DNA of 64,000 bases from contig MU404081.1 of assembly GCA_022695795.1 (NCBI GenBank), forward strand, positions 186,001-250,000. The letters run 5' to 3'. Shown in pieces: positions 33,771 to 45,300 of this stretch. How positions within the stretch are numbered: the stretch's first letter is position 1; every line of letters starts with the position of its first letter. A program made the translations under genes and the position numbers. The DNA is from Biscogniauxia marginata (Eukaryota; Ascomycota; Sordariomycetes; Xylariales; Xylariaceae). Below the pieces are notes generated by a model, which was given only the letters and a program-made list of their open reading frames with translations, was not told the DNA's origin and did no database searches.

Positions 33771-36700
33771 GGGCGACACTTGTGCATACATCATACGTAC
33801 CTACCTGCACGTGAGCACGGTGGCTGGCGCTCCCCGCGGACTGCTTTATTGCCTCTACCATTTGACCAATCTGATATCTCAGATCCGGAGGTTGGTGTGG
33901 GCATTATATAACCATCCCGCTTGTCTTGGCGAAGCTTTGGCGGTCAGTCGGTTAATCGGTGGTCAGTTGTTTGGGCCGTACACTACACAATAGCAAATCC
34001 TTCCGACGGTGGCGGGATTCTCGACACTGAGCTAGATGGATAATGCATGCTTTTGTGTTTTAGCCCGGTCTTACTCCCCGAGGTCTCTGGTTTCTGGTTC
34101 TAGAACTGTTATTACGGTACTAAGCCTAGGGCTAGGTCGGGGTTCTCTACGAAATGCTATAGGATGACAGCAGGATGGCTTACTCTATGCATCTGGACTG
34201 AGGCGTTTGCATAAAAACATAGGTGAATCCCAGGTTTGACTAGGACAGGAAAAAATAATAATAAGTGTTCACTGGATTTTCTCATTGGCCTACCAGAGAT
34301 GCTTCTACTGCATACATGATTCGATGTCTATAGACTAAGGGAAGCCATTCGTCCACTAGGTCAGGTAGATAGAAAAAGATCAATGAACCCCGCCTATATA
34401 TGAAGATAAAAGGAACTTCCTTGCAGCACATGGGATTTATGTGATACAGCATTAAGTAGTGCAACATATAATGCATACCTTGCATATACGATATACTCAA
34501 GTAACTTGAATTACCAGGTAATTAGTTTATATAGGTTGAAAGTCGGTGTGCACGAAAGGGGTAGAGAGGCTTGAGACTTGCTTTACTTGCATCAAATACA
34601 ATCTTGCCCACCAGACACTAGTTCGATAGACACCGGCGTAGAAAGCCCATCTGCCTACAACAGCAACTCTTCTTGCATACTTAACCCACCTAATAGCTAG
34701 CATAATACATAGAGAGAATGTAGTTAGGTTATTACATAGGCTATTGGATATGATAGCAGTAGTTAATGGTAATAACAAAGCAGTCTGTTCACCGCAGATC
34801 CGTACCTAGGAATTCCGAGGCTGAACTTTTTTTTATTTTTGCATCGACAAAAATATTTCCCGACCTTATTCTTCCCCTTCTTAACCCCTCCTTGCCCCTC
34901 CCTTTCCTCCCTCCCTCTCCCCTTCTTTTTTTCCATTGGAAAAGACGACCGACACGCTTACACGCCACAATGGGGACTATAAGCTAAGTAACCTGGATCT
35001 TTCGACCGGATCTCACCTAATAAAATACCTAGTGTACCTAGGTTTTACATCCAGGGCTAGTAAGTGGCAATACCATGTAGTTTACAAACCCGAGCGAGTC
35101 GGACCAACAACACCTGTACTGGTCCGCAGCTATACCAGACCAGCACGGTGTTGGTAGGCGCCGGACATGTGGAACCAAGCACGCGAGTTAAATTAAGCGC
35201 CTCGCGATGATAGCAATGATGTAGACTAGAGGAGAAAAGAAGAAAGAGACTGAAGTTCTACCGGTTATGACCCTACCTAATGTAGTAGCGACGACATGAC
35301 GATCCTGTGGTAACAACGTACTTGAATACCTAAGGTAATTCTCCAAAACGTTAGTCGGATTTACTTACGACTGACGAATTTCCGAAAGAGGAACTTTCTC
35401 AAAGCGTTGGTTGGATGATATAAGAAGGGGGATGCCATAACAAAGAGATATACATGTTAAAACAAAGATCATCTAGGTGGGCGGACGGGACGGCTAGGTA
35501 GTTCACTCGTATGTAGGTCTCTCATGCCCATTGCATTGTTGTAAAGGGCCAGACTCGGCAAATCCTCACTCACTCCTAGCAAGCCTCTTCTCTAGGTAGG
35601 CTAGGTACCTAGGTAATGTTAGCAAATTGTTGCGCGGTGCATATAATGCCCCTCCTCGGGGGAAATCGAATGAATGAATATAAAAAGAACTCCCCCCCCC
35701 CCACTCTCCAATCTTCGAAAGATCCCACCAAGATACTGTAGGTGTCGAAAAGGAGAATTGACGTTGGGAGCTTTTATATACATACCTTAGGTAAACATAT
35801 ACGCTTATAAACAGACCTACCTACCTACATAGAGTAAAAATCCGATACACCTATACTGTAGGTAAATGACATACCTAGGTATCTACTATGCAACAAGTAG
35901 TCTTGTTCATAATCTACCTACATCACCAGTAGTAATATCGTACCATATCCACATATATACAGCATGGAGTACTTATTTTGAGAGCTTTACCTAGCTACCT
36001 ACCTACCTACCTACCTAGGTATCTACCCGATTTGATTTACTCGAGCGCCCCACGCCGATGTACGTAAAAGGCTTCTCAGCTCGCCGCCTCCTTATAACCA
36101 ACCCCTCTTCTTCCTCCCCGCTCTGCGTATCTTCCCATCTCTCCGGTACTGCCACCGAGCCTCGGAGAATAAAATATCATCGGGCCCATCAAATGGAGAA
36201 AGGAAGGAAAGCAAAAGGTCTGTTTTTTTATTATATAATATTCGGATTGGAGTGATTTCTTTTTTTGCCTCCTATTCCCCTCTATCTAGTAGAAAAAGTG
36301 AGGTTTTCTGTTCCGTCCCGTCTTGTTCCTGTCTGGTCTCTTTGGTCTTTCTAGTAAGCCCTAACAGAAAGTGGCCAATCCTCTAATTTTCCTTTTCCAT
36401 CTTCCTCCTTCTGTTAGTACATAGTGGTAGTATACACTTGTTTACAAAAATTCCCACTTTCATTCCCTCTTTGTCCCCACATCCAGAAACGCCCCCGTCC
36501 AGTCCATGGTATACACATACACGTAGTATACATATGCGGGTCCCTATAACCCGTCATCCTTCCGCCACCGTCGCTGAGAGGAAGAGGGGGAGGGGGAGGG
36601 GAGAGAAACCTGCATAGGTACCTGACCAGTCAGACCTCCCCCCTTTCCTCCATCCAAGATCTGGTGATACAAGCCTAATCCAACCAAACCCACTCCACGC

Positions 36701-37375
36701 ACCCCCGCCTTAGGTGGGTAGGTAGTAGGTAGCTTAACCCTTCTCCACACTTTTTTGTGTTGTTGTCTTTGTCCTCTCTCCCCATTCGCCTGGATTATAG
36801 TAATACAACACATTAGGGTATACACAATACACAATATAGGTACTAGGCGCTTGTCCGCGCGTTCTCTCTTCCTCGCTAGCCACACCTGAGATAACACTCA
36901 GATAGACGTAAGAGACGGGGGACCGTTGGACCTGCACCAAGCAAATAGAAAATATAGAAGGGACGTGGGGGAAGAAAGAAAGAACGATCGCTTTCCGCTC
37001 TCGGCTCTATTTTCTTATCCACATGAATATGATGGAAACATATGTTTCAGACAAAAGAAAAGAGAACTGTAGAAGTTTCCCAAGTCCTCTATGCGCTCGT
37101 GCTCATAAGCTCCGAGGCATGCCCTTCCCTCAAAACCCATTTTCACACTCCATCCAAATTTCGCCTCGTAACGCCGTTGCTTGTCTGTGTAATCGATCTT
37201 TCCGCAATGCACACTCGAAAGAAATAAAACCATTATAGAAATTCGCACGCCCCATTTTATCTGCCAGATTTGGTCAACAATCACCCCACCTCAACTCCCT
37301 AGGTCGTAACGCCGGATGTCTTTGAGAGGGGGTATAAGGACAAATAGAAATGCTGGTAGTAAGGATTGTATGTGA
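33771..37375. other. 3.6-kb intergenic region with microsatellites
   Basis: No supported gene. It contains a YAF9-side 3' flank, AT-rich stretches, a C-run (about 35693-35702) and a TACC/ACCT microsatellite at 35984-36020. TAGGTA/TACCTA tetranucleotides are scattered at 35590-35620 and 35780-35890. Short frames on either strand look random. Confidence 0.55.
35984..36020. repeat. ACCT tetranucleotide microsatellite
   Basis: Six or more ACCT units, ending in the palindromic CCTAGG. Same unit (opposite strand) as at 14298, 42381 and 48017. Confidence 0.85.
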
Positions 37376-39445
37376 TTATTGTGTTGCTTCGTAGGCTGGC
37401 GGTGGTGCATCGTCTGGATCCTCCCACAGCTTCCCCCCGTTTCGTTGGTTTTCGTCGTATACCCGACGCGCGATCTCACCTGCCATCTTCATGATCCAGG
37501 CTTGCTCCAAAATCACTGACGGATTTTCGGAACTGATAGCTCGAGGTCGCTGTAGGTTAAAAGGTAGGTTCTTGGACGAAGATGCAGCTGCTTCCATAGC
37601 CTTCTTCTGCTGAGTCAAAAAATCTCTGTCACCCTCCTTGACTGATCTTATCGGGGCGGTCTCTGTCATAGCCGGGTTCGGATCTTCGTAAATATCCATA
37701 TTTAACGGAGGACGAGTTGGCATTTCTTTCTTCTCGCCCCGGAAATGAACTCTGCTGGAAGACGGTAAATGTAGTGGGATAGCTTCATCGTCAGGCTCCT
37801 CCGGAATCGAGGATTGCATTATCGGTTCTGAGCTCGGACCGGCAACTGAGACTGTATCCGAAGGGATATCGTCATGTTCGTTGCTCGTTCCGGTTCCGGA
37901 GTTCGTGCGTCGGAGATTGACGACGCGGGTTTTCTTCTTGCGTTGATTCCTCGGGTGTCGACCACCCCCTAGCGCCAGACCGGTTGTGGCTGAGTTAACA
38001 CTATACAGGGATGGCCTTGAAGTCGCACTGCCCTGGTCCACGCTACTTGCATCGGTAAATGTGTATGTCGTAGAAGTTCCCTGGACAGATTGCATGCGCA
38101 TCGGACTAGAAGCCGCGAGAGGCGTAGAATATCCCGTATCAAGCCGTTCCATCCGCCCAGCCCAAGCCCTCATCATCACATCACGGATCCCCGGGGTGAA
38201 TAAGGATAAAGTCCGGTGAGAGTCGGTAAGGGCGGCCAATCGCAAGAGGCTTTTCTGAGAAAATAGCGACTGCATCTCCGGCCCGCCATCTAAAGATAAC
38301 GATGCGATCTCATTGGCATCGAGCACATGTCCATTCGAGTCGACCGGTTCTACCGGAGGGTTCGCAAACGGATCAACCAAAGCCTCATCCGCCTTCTCTT
38401 CAGGGGCCTCCTCTTCCCTTGGTAATTGGTCGGGACACCAGAGTTGCAGCGAGAGTTTATGGATGATGGCTGGCAACTCATTCATCATGAGGTTTCGTAA
38501 TTGACCTTCAATAGTCCTCTGGAGGTAATCCCGGACGAACTGGATCGAGTCGAAGGTCGAAGAGACCTTGAGTGACTCGAGAGGGTCATTTCGGAAGACT
38601 AGAGTGAGGCCCTTCTGCTTCGAGAACACGAGAATGATGAACGCAGAGAGTTTGATTTCAGACAAGGTGATTGACAGCGGTATCGTGAGACCTGCCGCGG
38701 CCGCCAACGGCTGTGGTGACGTGAAGCCTGGCTTTCCCGAAAGATAGGTGTTCAGGGGATTCGCCTATCGAGTTGTTGCTATATTAGCATATGTTATGGC
38801 GCGCTAGCATCGCTTAATTGAGGCTATTTGGAAATTGAGGAACATTTGCAAAGCGCGGACCCCTGCGGTTCAATTTCAAGATTTATGCGAAGAGCCAACC
38901 GCAGTTGTTTCCCTGAAGGATTCCCGCGTAGCGAGCACGAGTGAGATTGCTGACTCAAAGAGCTCCGAGCTGTCTTTGTACGACGCCGAGAGCACTTGCT
39001 CTGTCAACAAGACCAAGTGCTTCCAAAAAGGCCGAGTTGCAAAAGCATTCGTGAAAGAACCCGTGTAAATATCCACATAGAAATTGATGTCATAATCGCA
39101 CAATGGAGGGGGTCTCCACACGCAGCTGGGTGCGTCTCGACATGGCCAACAGACCGACGGGGAATAAATCGCACGTACCTGAACTCTTGTCCGCAACGTC
39201 AGGAAGGCATCGCCAGAATAGCACATCTTGAAGATGCCGCGGAACCTATCCTCAGCCAGGTCTCCGATCTCCAGTATCTCGAGTTCGGGCGGGACGGAGC
39301 CCAGGTTGAACTCGGTAACGAGGATGTCGTCGACGATTATCGGCGGCTTCGGAGTCTTGTTGAGGGCGTTCGTTAGGAGCTCTTCGGCGCGTCGGTAGAA
39401 GTCGGCGTCGGCCGTGAGCGGCGACCAGTTGAAGTTGAACGCCAT
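37376..39445 (-). CDS. MDM34: MDM34, ERMES outer-membrane subunit, 2 exons, 551 aa
   Basis: MDM34 is the mitochondrial outer-membrane-side subunit of the ER-mitochondria encounter structure, with an SMP lipid-transfer domain. Exon 1 (39445-39179) encodes the family N-terminus [20 protein letters not shown]. Exon 2 (38764-37376) resumes in phase 0 with [14 protein letters not shown] and [20 protein letters not shown]. The SMP domain covers about residues 1-200 ([51 protein letters not shown]). A long disordered, basic/serine-rich part follows, with [17 protein letters not shown]. The C-terminus has a PPAY motif (PPPAYEATQ); in yeast, a PY motif of Mdm34 recruits the Rsp5 ubiquitin ligase. The 414-nt intron is unusually long, and its first 303 nt stay open in frame from exon 1. 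Confidence 0.95.
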
Positions 39446-41025
39446 GGTGGATTGGCTCGAGATGCTAGATACACATCGTAGGAAAAATAAAAGGCAGGGG
39501 TTGCAAAGCGGGATCGCAGCGGAAGTGGGCTTTCGGTAGTGATTAAAATCCCCGATGTCGACTTTTTAGACGTAGATCTTCTACGAGGTTCGTCGTTGTC
39601 TAGGAGCTCGAAGACGGTCGGCAAGAGTATCATTCGAGGTTGTTCGGGGACGAACTAGCTGCTCGGTAAAGGAAGGAGAAAGAAAAAAGAGCGGTGGTTC
39701 GTGATAGTGTTTAGGTAGAGAAGGTAAAGGTAGGTCGTATGATGGTGGGAGATTGGAGGGATGGCGATGGAAAGACCGCTTCTCGATAGGTGCGTAGGTA
39801 GTTTTTTTTTTCTGGGTAGGGGACCTGTGTGGAGGGAGGATGACGCTATGCGGACAAGCGGGCTCTGGCCATGCCCGAGACAGTGCAGGCAAAATATTTT
39901 TTATTTTTTATCGGGGACCGGTTTTTTCTTCTTACCAGCAAAGGATTAGCCGTGTGGCTGGACAGATCGATGAACGGCAGGTGCTGCAGGGATGCGTGGG
40001 GTGGAGTCGGGACAAAAACGCGCTTTCCTGCAAGCGGTGTGAATGCTGCCAAGCGGTTCTATGCACCAGTCGAACGCGATTCTACTTGGTTTTAGCGAGT
40101 AAAGTGGTTAAAAACAGTCGACTCCCCCAAACCTAAAACAGCTCGTTTTGGCTAGTGAGGGGCACGCGAGCATCGAAAACTCATCTCGCATGCCAACCTC
40201 GGATTTCAGATAATTTAGCTTAGTACGATGTGCCTAAGGATAAGCCAGGTCTAGTCCGTCTGGCGCTGGTTGGTTTTTTGGGGGGGTTTTCTTTTCCAAC
40301 CGTCTCTCGCCGGCTCTCCATCCGACCGGGTCCATCCCAAAAACGCATGCGCTGACAACCCCCGTCCCAGAAGCTAGAATAAAAGGGCATTCCCCCCTCC
40401 CCTCCCCTTCCAACGCATCCCATCACGCGCTATGCGATAGCTTGCTCGCGTGAGCAACCACTAACATCGGTAAATAAATGGCTTGGGTCATCCCCCCCCA
40501 CCACCGCTGTTTTGTGGTATGGTTGATACTACACGCTCTATCCCCAAGCATGGATGCATTTTCTATAACATGTATTCCGTATATCTCCGTGTTGTGTTAC
40601 AACTGTAAATCTATACCGAGTCTAGTTTCAATGCTTCAACTTATCCACCTGCGTATTGTCATGTGTGTCTTCCGAATGTCGCTTATACGCGAGTAAGTTC
40701 TGAGGTTCTAGAGTCAGTCGTCTTCTCTAACTTGGTGTTATTAGAGATGGTCACTTGGATGCTCAGATAATAAACCTCATTTACCAAAAATGTGATCTTG
40801 CGATCCTCTCTTTTATAAAGTGCCTATGTATATAATATACCTAGAACACGCACCCCTTACCAAAACGTATTGTTGTTTGTCACCCTTCCCTTTTCCTTTC
40901 CGAACCGTATCCTCAGTAATCATATGCGTAGTCGTCCTCTCATCATTACCAGATACTAGAGAATACCTCCCAGCTAAGTCATAAACTTCCAGTTACACAG
41001 CAACGTTGAAACAATTAGGCATGGC
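39446..41025. other. 1.6-kb intergenic region, no gene seen
   Basis: Between the MDM34 start and the IPK1 stop, both minus strand. The left part should carry the MDM34 promoter. Short frames here show no domain or splice support, and no tRNA or repeat was found. Confidence 0.55.
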
Positions 41026-42204
41026 TCAGGAGCGACTGAGTCTCTCGCGAAACTGAGGAGGAATATCATCAATCCCGTTCGCAAGGCAATGCTCCAGTCT
41101 GAGCACACAAGCCGTCTCCAGGGGCGGGTCAACCTTCTCCTCTCCCTTGTACCAGCCGTTGAGGACAAGGTTCTTGTGCGAGTTCTGCCAGTACGTCTGT
41201 TTCTCCTCCCAGTTCTTCTTGTCCACATCAGCTAGTTTGATCATAACTGGTGAATTTGGGTCGAGTGGCATACGGATGAAGCAGGAGCAGTCTCGCAGCG
41301 TCATGGCTAATCCGAAGTGCGCATCCCATGGGTTGATGAACAGCGCTCGCTCGGGATCCCCTTCCACCTGCAAGCGCAGCAGCCGTTCGAGGATGTCGCT
41401 TTCTTTCAGAGCGTCAGCCAGACGCTCCCGGTCTCGCTCAGTCCAATCGGGGGCGAGTCGATCCATGGTGCTCATGACCACGGCACGGTTCTGATGCATC
41501 AGGCCTAGGGGACATATTGGCACAGATATTTCCTTTCCCTTGGCTTGCTTCTGGCTATTGCGAAATGCCTCTCTCGCGCAAGTTCGACAGCGCGTCGCAT
41601 CTGGCGGTGCGATAGGCGACTGGGCTAGCCATTTGGGTTTGAACTCGATGGCGAGGTGGTCAGGCGACGGGCTCATGTCCTGGATCAACATAGCATAGCC
41701 GGGCTTGATAACACTGCCATCATCCTTGCCACGTTTTGCGTTCAGGATATTCGCCACATCCTCTGAGATCTTTACGAGGAGTTGCGGAACGATGTGCTCG
41801 CGTCCGACTTGGACTTCGACCAGTTTCTCATGAAAACTCTGAAGAGTCTCGTAGTCGCACGGCGTAACCCCGGGTGTCATCTTTGGGACACGTAGTAATG
41901 TGCCATCAAATAAGCCCTTTGGGACTGCTGGGTCTTCCTTGTCGTTGATGGTGAAGACGACGTTAGCCCGGCCTTCGGCGAGGTAATCATAGTCGTACTT
42001 GTTAAGGACACTAATGAGATCCTCCCGGGCCTCTGGTGTGATTACAGGCTTGACGTTCGCCACGTCCACCTCTATGGGAAGTGGTTTCGACAGCTCGTTC
42101 CATATGGCTCGCATCGTGAATGTGATCATGTTTGAGATAATGTTGATCGTCCAAAAAGCCGAGTCCTCAATTACAAGAAAGCGTAGGCAGGGGTAGGATG
42201 TCAA
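41026..42204 (-). CDS. IPK1: Inositol-pentakisphosphate 2-kinase (IPK1), up to 392 aa
   Basis: IPK1 phosphorylates inositol 1,3,4,5,6-pentakisphosphate at the 2-position to make InsP6 (phytate), which supports mRNA export. Single exon. Family motifs: DYLAEGRANVVFTI (nucleotide-binding loop), LLRVPKMT with the putative ATP-binding lysine, GYAMLIQDMSP, EFKPKWL (the conserved EIKPKxG-like motif, E-K-P-K), a Cys pair RCRTCARE, a later C-P-L, and VMIKLADVDKKNW with the C-terminal catalytic/metal Asp. The in-frame Met at 42114 (MRAIWNELSKP) is a more usual fungal start; the extra 30 residues from 42204 (rich in Ile/Phe/Thr) may be UTR. Neighbour MDM34 lies upstream in the window but is transcribed separately. 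Confidence 0.9.
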   Translation of the reverse strand: MTSYPCLRFLVIEDSAFWTINIISNMITFTMRAIWNELSKPLPIEVDVANVKPVITPEAREDLISVLNKYDYDYLAEGRANVVFTINDKEDPAVPKGLFDGTLLRVPKMTPGVTPCDYETLQSFHEKLVEVQVGREHIVPQLLVKISEDVANILNAKRGKDDGSVIKPGYAMLIQDMSPSPDHLAIEFKPKWLAQSPIAPPDATRCRTCAREAFRNSQKQAKGKEISVPICPLGLMHQNRAVVMSTMDRLAPDWTERDRERLADALKESDILERLLRLQVEGDPERALFINPWDAHFGLAMTLRDCSCFIRMPLDPNSPVMIKLADVDKKNWEEKQTYWQNSHKNLVLNGWYKGEEKVDPPLETACVLRLEHCLANGIDDIPPQFRERLSRS

Positions 42205-43032
42205 GCAGTAGAGTGACCGAGAGGTGTGGTAGCGAAGTCGTGTGATTTCTCCTTTCAGTTAATAAGAGGTAGTCTTATCGTCCAAATGACCAGCAGGAGC
42301 CCACTAGACAGACATAATACTGTATACCTTGCTCCTCCTCAGCCGAGATGTGGAAATGAGTGACGTGTAAAGAGAAGGGACACCTAGGTAGGTAGGCTGG
42401 TAGGTAGGTAGGTAGGTACCTAGGTAGGTGAGTATGACGGGAGGTATGTCGGTAGGTATTGACACGCAGGGACAGTAGGTCGACTGGCATTAAGTATTAA
42501 AGCATCGGTATAGCCGCTATATGTATGAAAACCTCGACGTCAGACATCTTGTTATAGGGCATACAAGCAGACTTTGAGCGACATAGGTTTGGTAGACAAT
42601 AATGCAATGGCCCGCATCCCTGGGCTGAAGATTGATCCTTGCCACTGGGTTAGCTAAATTGAATGTGTTGGGGAAGCGGTAGTGCGACTAACGCATTTAT
42701 ACGGTGCCGTAGTCATCATGACTACTGGATTACGAAAGGTAGGACTCTGGAATACATGTAGGCCATTATCGATGGCTCGAGGTTATCGGATGAATCATTA
42801 TCATCCATGGTATACATGTATATATATGTGCAAATTGGATAGAGTTGGCGGCGGACGCTGATGAAGTTGTAGTGAAGTTGTAAGAAAACAGGCCGGGCGA
42901 GGCTCTATGCTATTTATATGAATCCCATATGCAAGGTCTAGTTGTACAAGGAAATAATCCATGGAGATCTACCAACACCACCATCCGGAGAACGCCCAAT
43001 TCAATGCAGCTTATATTACCATTCTATTATCG
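42205..43032. other. Intergenic with AGGT microsatellite
   Basis: Between the IPK1 start and the nucleoside-transporter stop. It holds the IPK1 promoter and the AGGT repeat at 42381-42430. No coding signal. Confidence 0.55.
42381..42430. repeat. AGGT microsatellite with embedded CCTAGG
   Basis: AGGT units in two blocks, interrupted by GCTGG and by a TACCTAGGTA palindrome. It sits about 200 bp upstream of the IPK1 start. Confidence 0.85.
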
Positions 43033-44456
43033 TCATATCCCGGCAGCAGTGAAGCTCAACAAGCTGCCGAATGCAAGTCCGGCCACGAGGCAGAGCCCCA
43101 TGAATCCTCCTGAAGCCTCACGCTCACCCTCTTCAACCCACTCACCCGCTGCCATCATACAGATGGAAACAAGCCAACCGTTGGTCAGTCCAAACGGGAA
43201 TTGGACTAGTAGAAGATAAAAAACGTCGCTGTTGATGACGGCGCCTTCGCCGTGGAGATTGCATAAAGCATAAAGCGGAAGGAACAGAATGCGCGCAAGA
43301 CTTATTGCGAATAAGACAGCAGGTCTCTGGCTGGTGGAGAAAAGAAGCGAACCTGCTCTCCCCCCGAGATCTCCAAGGTTCCAGAAGAAGAAGCCTAGAG
43401 GAATAAAAGCCGCAGGCTGGAGCAGCAAGCTCGCTTCCTCCGGCGGCGTCACAGACAAGATCTTTGGGGTAAACACCGGGAAGAACATAGTCACCGTGAA
43501 GCACATGAACACGCCACCCGCAAGCCAGTGCAATTTCCTGAATAGCGTTACCATACCCACGTTCTTACGTGCGGCGCGTTCAGACTCTTCGATACTGGTC
43601 ATCGACGCGGCCATGTGTTCGATCATCCGATTCTCAATTACCCGGTTGTGACGGTGGACTAGAGGGATGAAAGCCACCAGTGCTACGACAGACATGATGA
43701 CTGCTGCCAGGAAGTATATGAAAGCCGCTTTTCCCTTCTCTTGTTTGCCCTCCATCGACCCCGTCGCCTCGTTTGAGGGCGGGGCGACAAGAACCGAGAC
43801 GACCTGAACGAAGGCAGGGAGCACGCCCGCAATGCCTTGGCCAGCCATGATTGCTTGCATGTATTCAGGCCTTCCAAAGCCGGCGGCGAACGCGAAGGCG
43901 CCATTCTGTATCAACCCCGCAGCCCATGCCGCCAGCGCGACCATAACCAAGAGGAAAGCGAGATATGCCGAAGGCGATGCATCGAGAGACGTGACTGTCG
44001 AGATGGTCAACAGCGCAAATACGGTGACGTTGACGTAGAGTGCGAGGTTGATCCGGAAAGGATACGAGGCGGAACGTTGTGTCTTGGTTAGGATGAGCTG
44101 CGCCCCGAGGTTCGTAATCGTCGACACGGACAGAATCGCGGATTGGAAGCTTTGGAGGACCCATTCGTCGGACTGGAAGCGGAGTTGGAAATACGGCGCC
44201 GCAGCAAGGAACATGTTCCTAGATACCCCTTAGCATGGAAACCTCCATGTGCTTAAGGTGAAAAGAAGACGTACCAGGCCCATAACATGGCAACTCCAAG
44301 GAGCGTAAAGATGCCATACTCGATCCACGAGAATGGTACGCCATTGTCTCCGTGGCTCTCAGATGCTCTGTCTGAGGACGGAGACTCTTCAGTTAACGGC
44401 TGGTATTCCTGCTCACTTATATCCCTCTTCTGGAATAACGATCGAACGCGATCCAT
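43033..44456 (-). CDS. Equilibrative nucleoside transporter (ENT/SLC29, FUN26-like), 2 exons, 455 aa
   Basis: Exon 1 is 44456-44275 and exon 2 is 44218-43033; the 56-nt intron falls in a Trp codon, giving 1368 nt. The protein begins with a soluble acidic N-terminus that ends EEYGIF-like before the first membrane helix. Eleven hydrophobic segments are plausible: IEYGIFTLLGVAMLWAWNMF, NLALYVNVTVFALLTI, LAFLLVMVALAAWAAGL, FAAGFGRPEYMQAIMAGQGIAGVL and others. The GPAYMQAIMxGQGxAGxxP segment is the ENT hallmark. A charged cytoplasmic loop (RVIENRMIEHMAAS) sits between TM6 and TM7, with WNLGDLGGRAGS in TM8. It transports nucleosides or nucleobases, probably across the vacuolar membrane as yeast Fun26 does; direction and substrate are inferred. 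A gene symbol is not assigned. Confidence 0.9.
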
Positions 44457-45300
44457 GGCTACTTGGAAGAGGTAGAGGGATGGTTGTTCTGTCTATCGAG
44501 TTCCGGCATAGGCCGGAATTAGGGATATGTAGTAGATAAGGGTCGTTGGAAGACGCAGCAGCCGGAGAACGCGGTATATCTAACATAAGGTGGAAGTTAA
44601 TTATATGTTTAATCTATCACGACTTTTATATGTAGGTGGGATACAAAAAGGACTCGGGTCTGTAGGTGGGCGCAGGTGCAGTGTGACGACCTGCAGGCTG
44701 AATTGTGCATGCACCTAAGGTAAGGTAGGTAGTCATCCGGATTGTCATGGGGCAGAGATAAGCGCATTTGCGACGGTGACGATGATTCGGAGCTCCAACA
44801 ATACCCTTAAAATCTACAAAAAGATTTGCCCCTCTTTTTGGCGATATGATCGCCAATGGTATGCTTTTTCTTTCCGGAATTTAATACCAGGTATCCAATG
44901 TAAAGTAAAGGTGGAGCCATCGACGGCACCTACAATTGAGTTAGTACACAGTAGCTTTAAAAATAGTTCCCCAGCGCAGTTCTAGGACCCGCATAAAATA
45001 CGCCACTTATTGTCACATACCTCCCCAAGTTAATATAGGTAGCCTTGGAGGCATTCAGCATACAACTACCTACTTACCTGTCTTTACCAGAAGTATCACT
45101 GGGCCAAATTAAACTACTAAAAAGAAGATGGGGGAGGAGAAAATACATCCGTGCTAATAGTCACTAAAGGAGAGCAGAGCACCTTACATTAGAGCCATAC
45201 ATAATGTACTGCATTTCAATACCTTAGGTGCTTGGTTAAGTATTAGGTCTATTCGTTAGGATTAGATAAAGTCCTCACAAACAAAACCGGACCATATATA
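44457..45300. other. Intergenic, no gene seen
   Basis: Between the nucleoside-transporter start and the RPF1 stop; the stretch is AT-rich and repeat-poor. It should contain the transporter promoter. No coding sequence is supported. Confidence 0.55.

Noticed and set aside
38835..39068. A plus-strand 77-codon frame inside the MDM34 intron
   Set aside because: It lies antisense within an intron of a well supported gene and has no domain signs.
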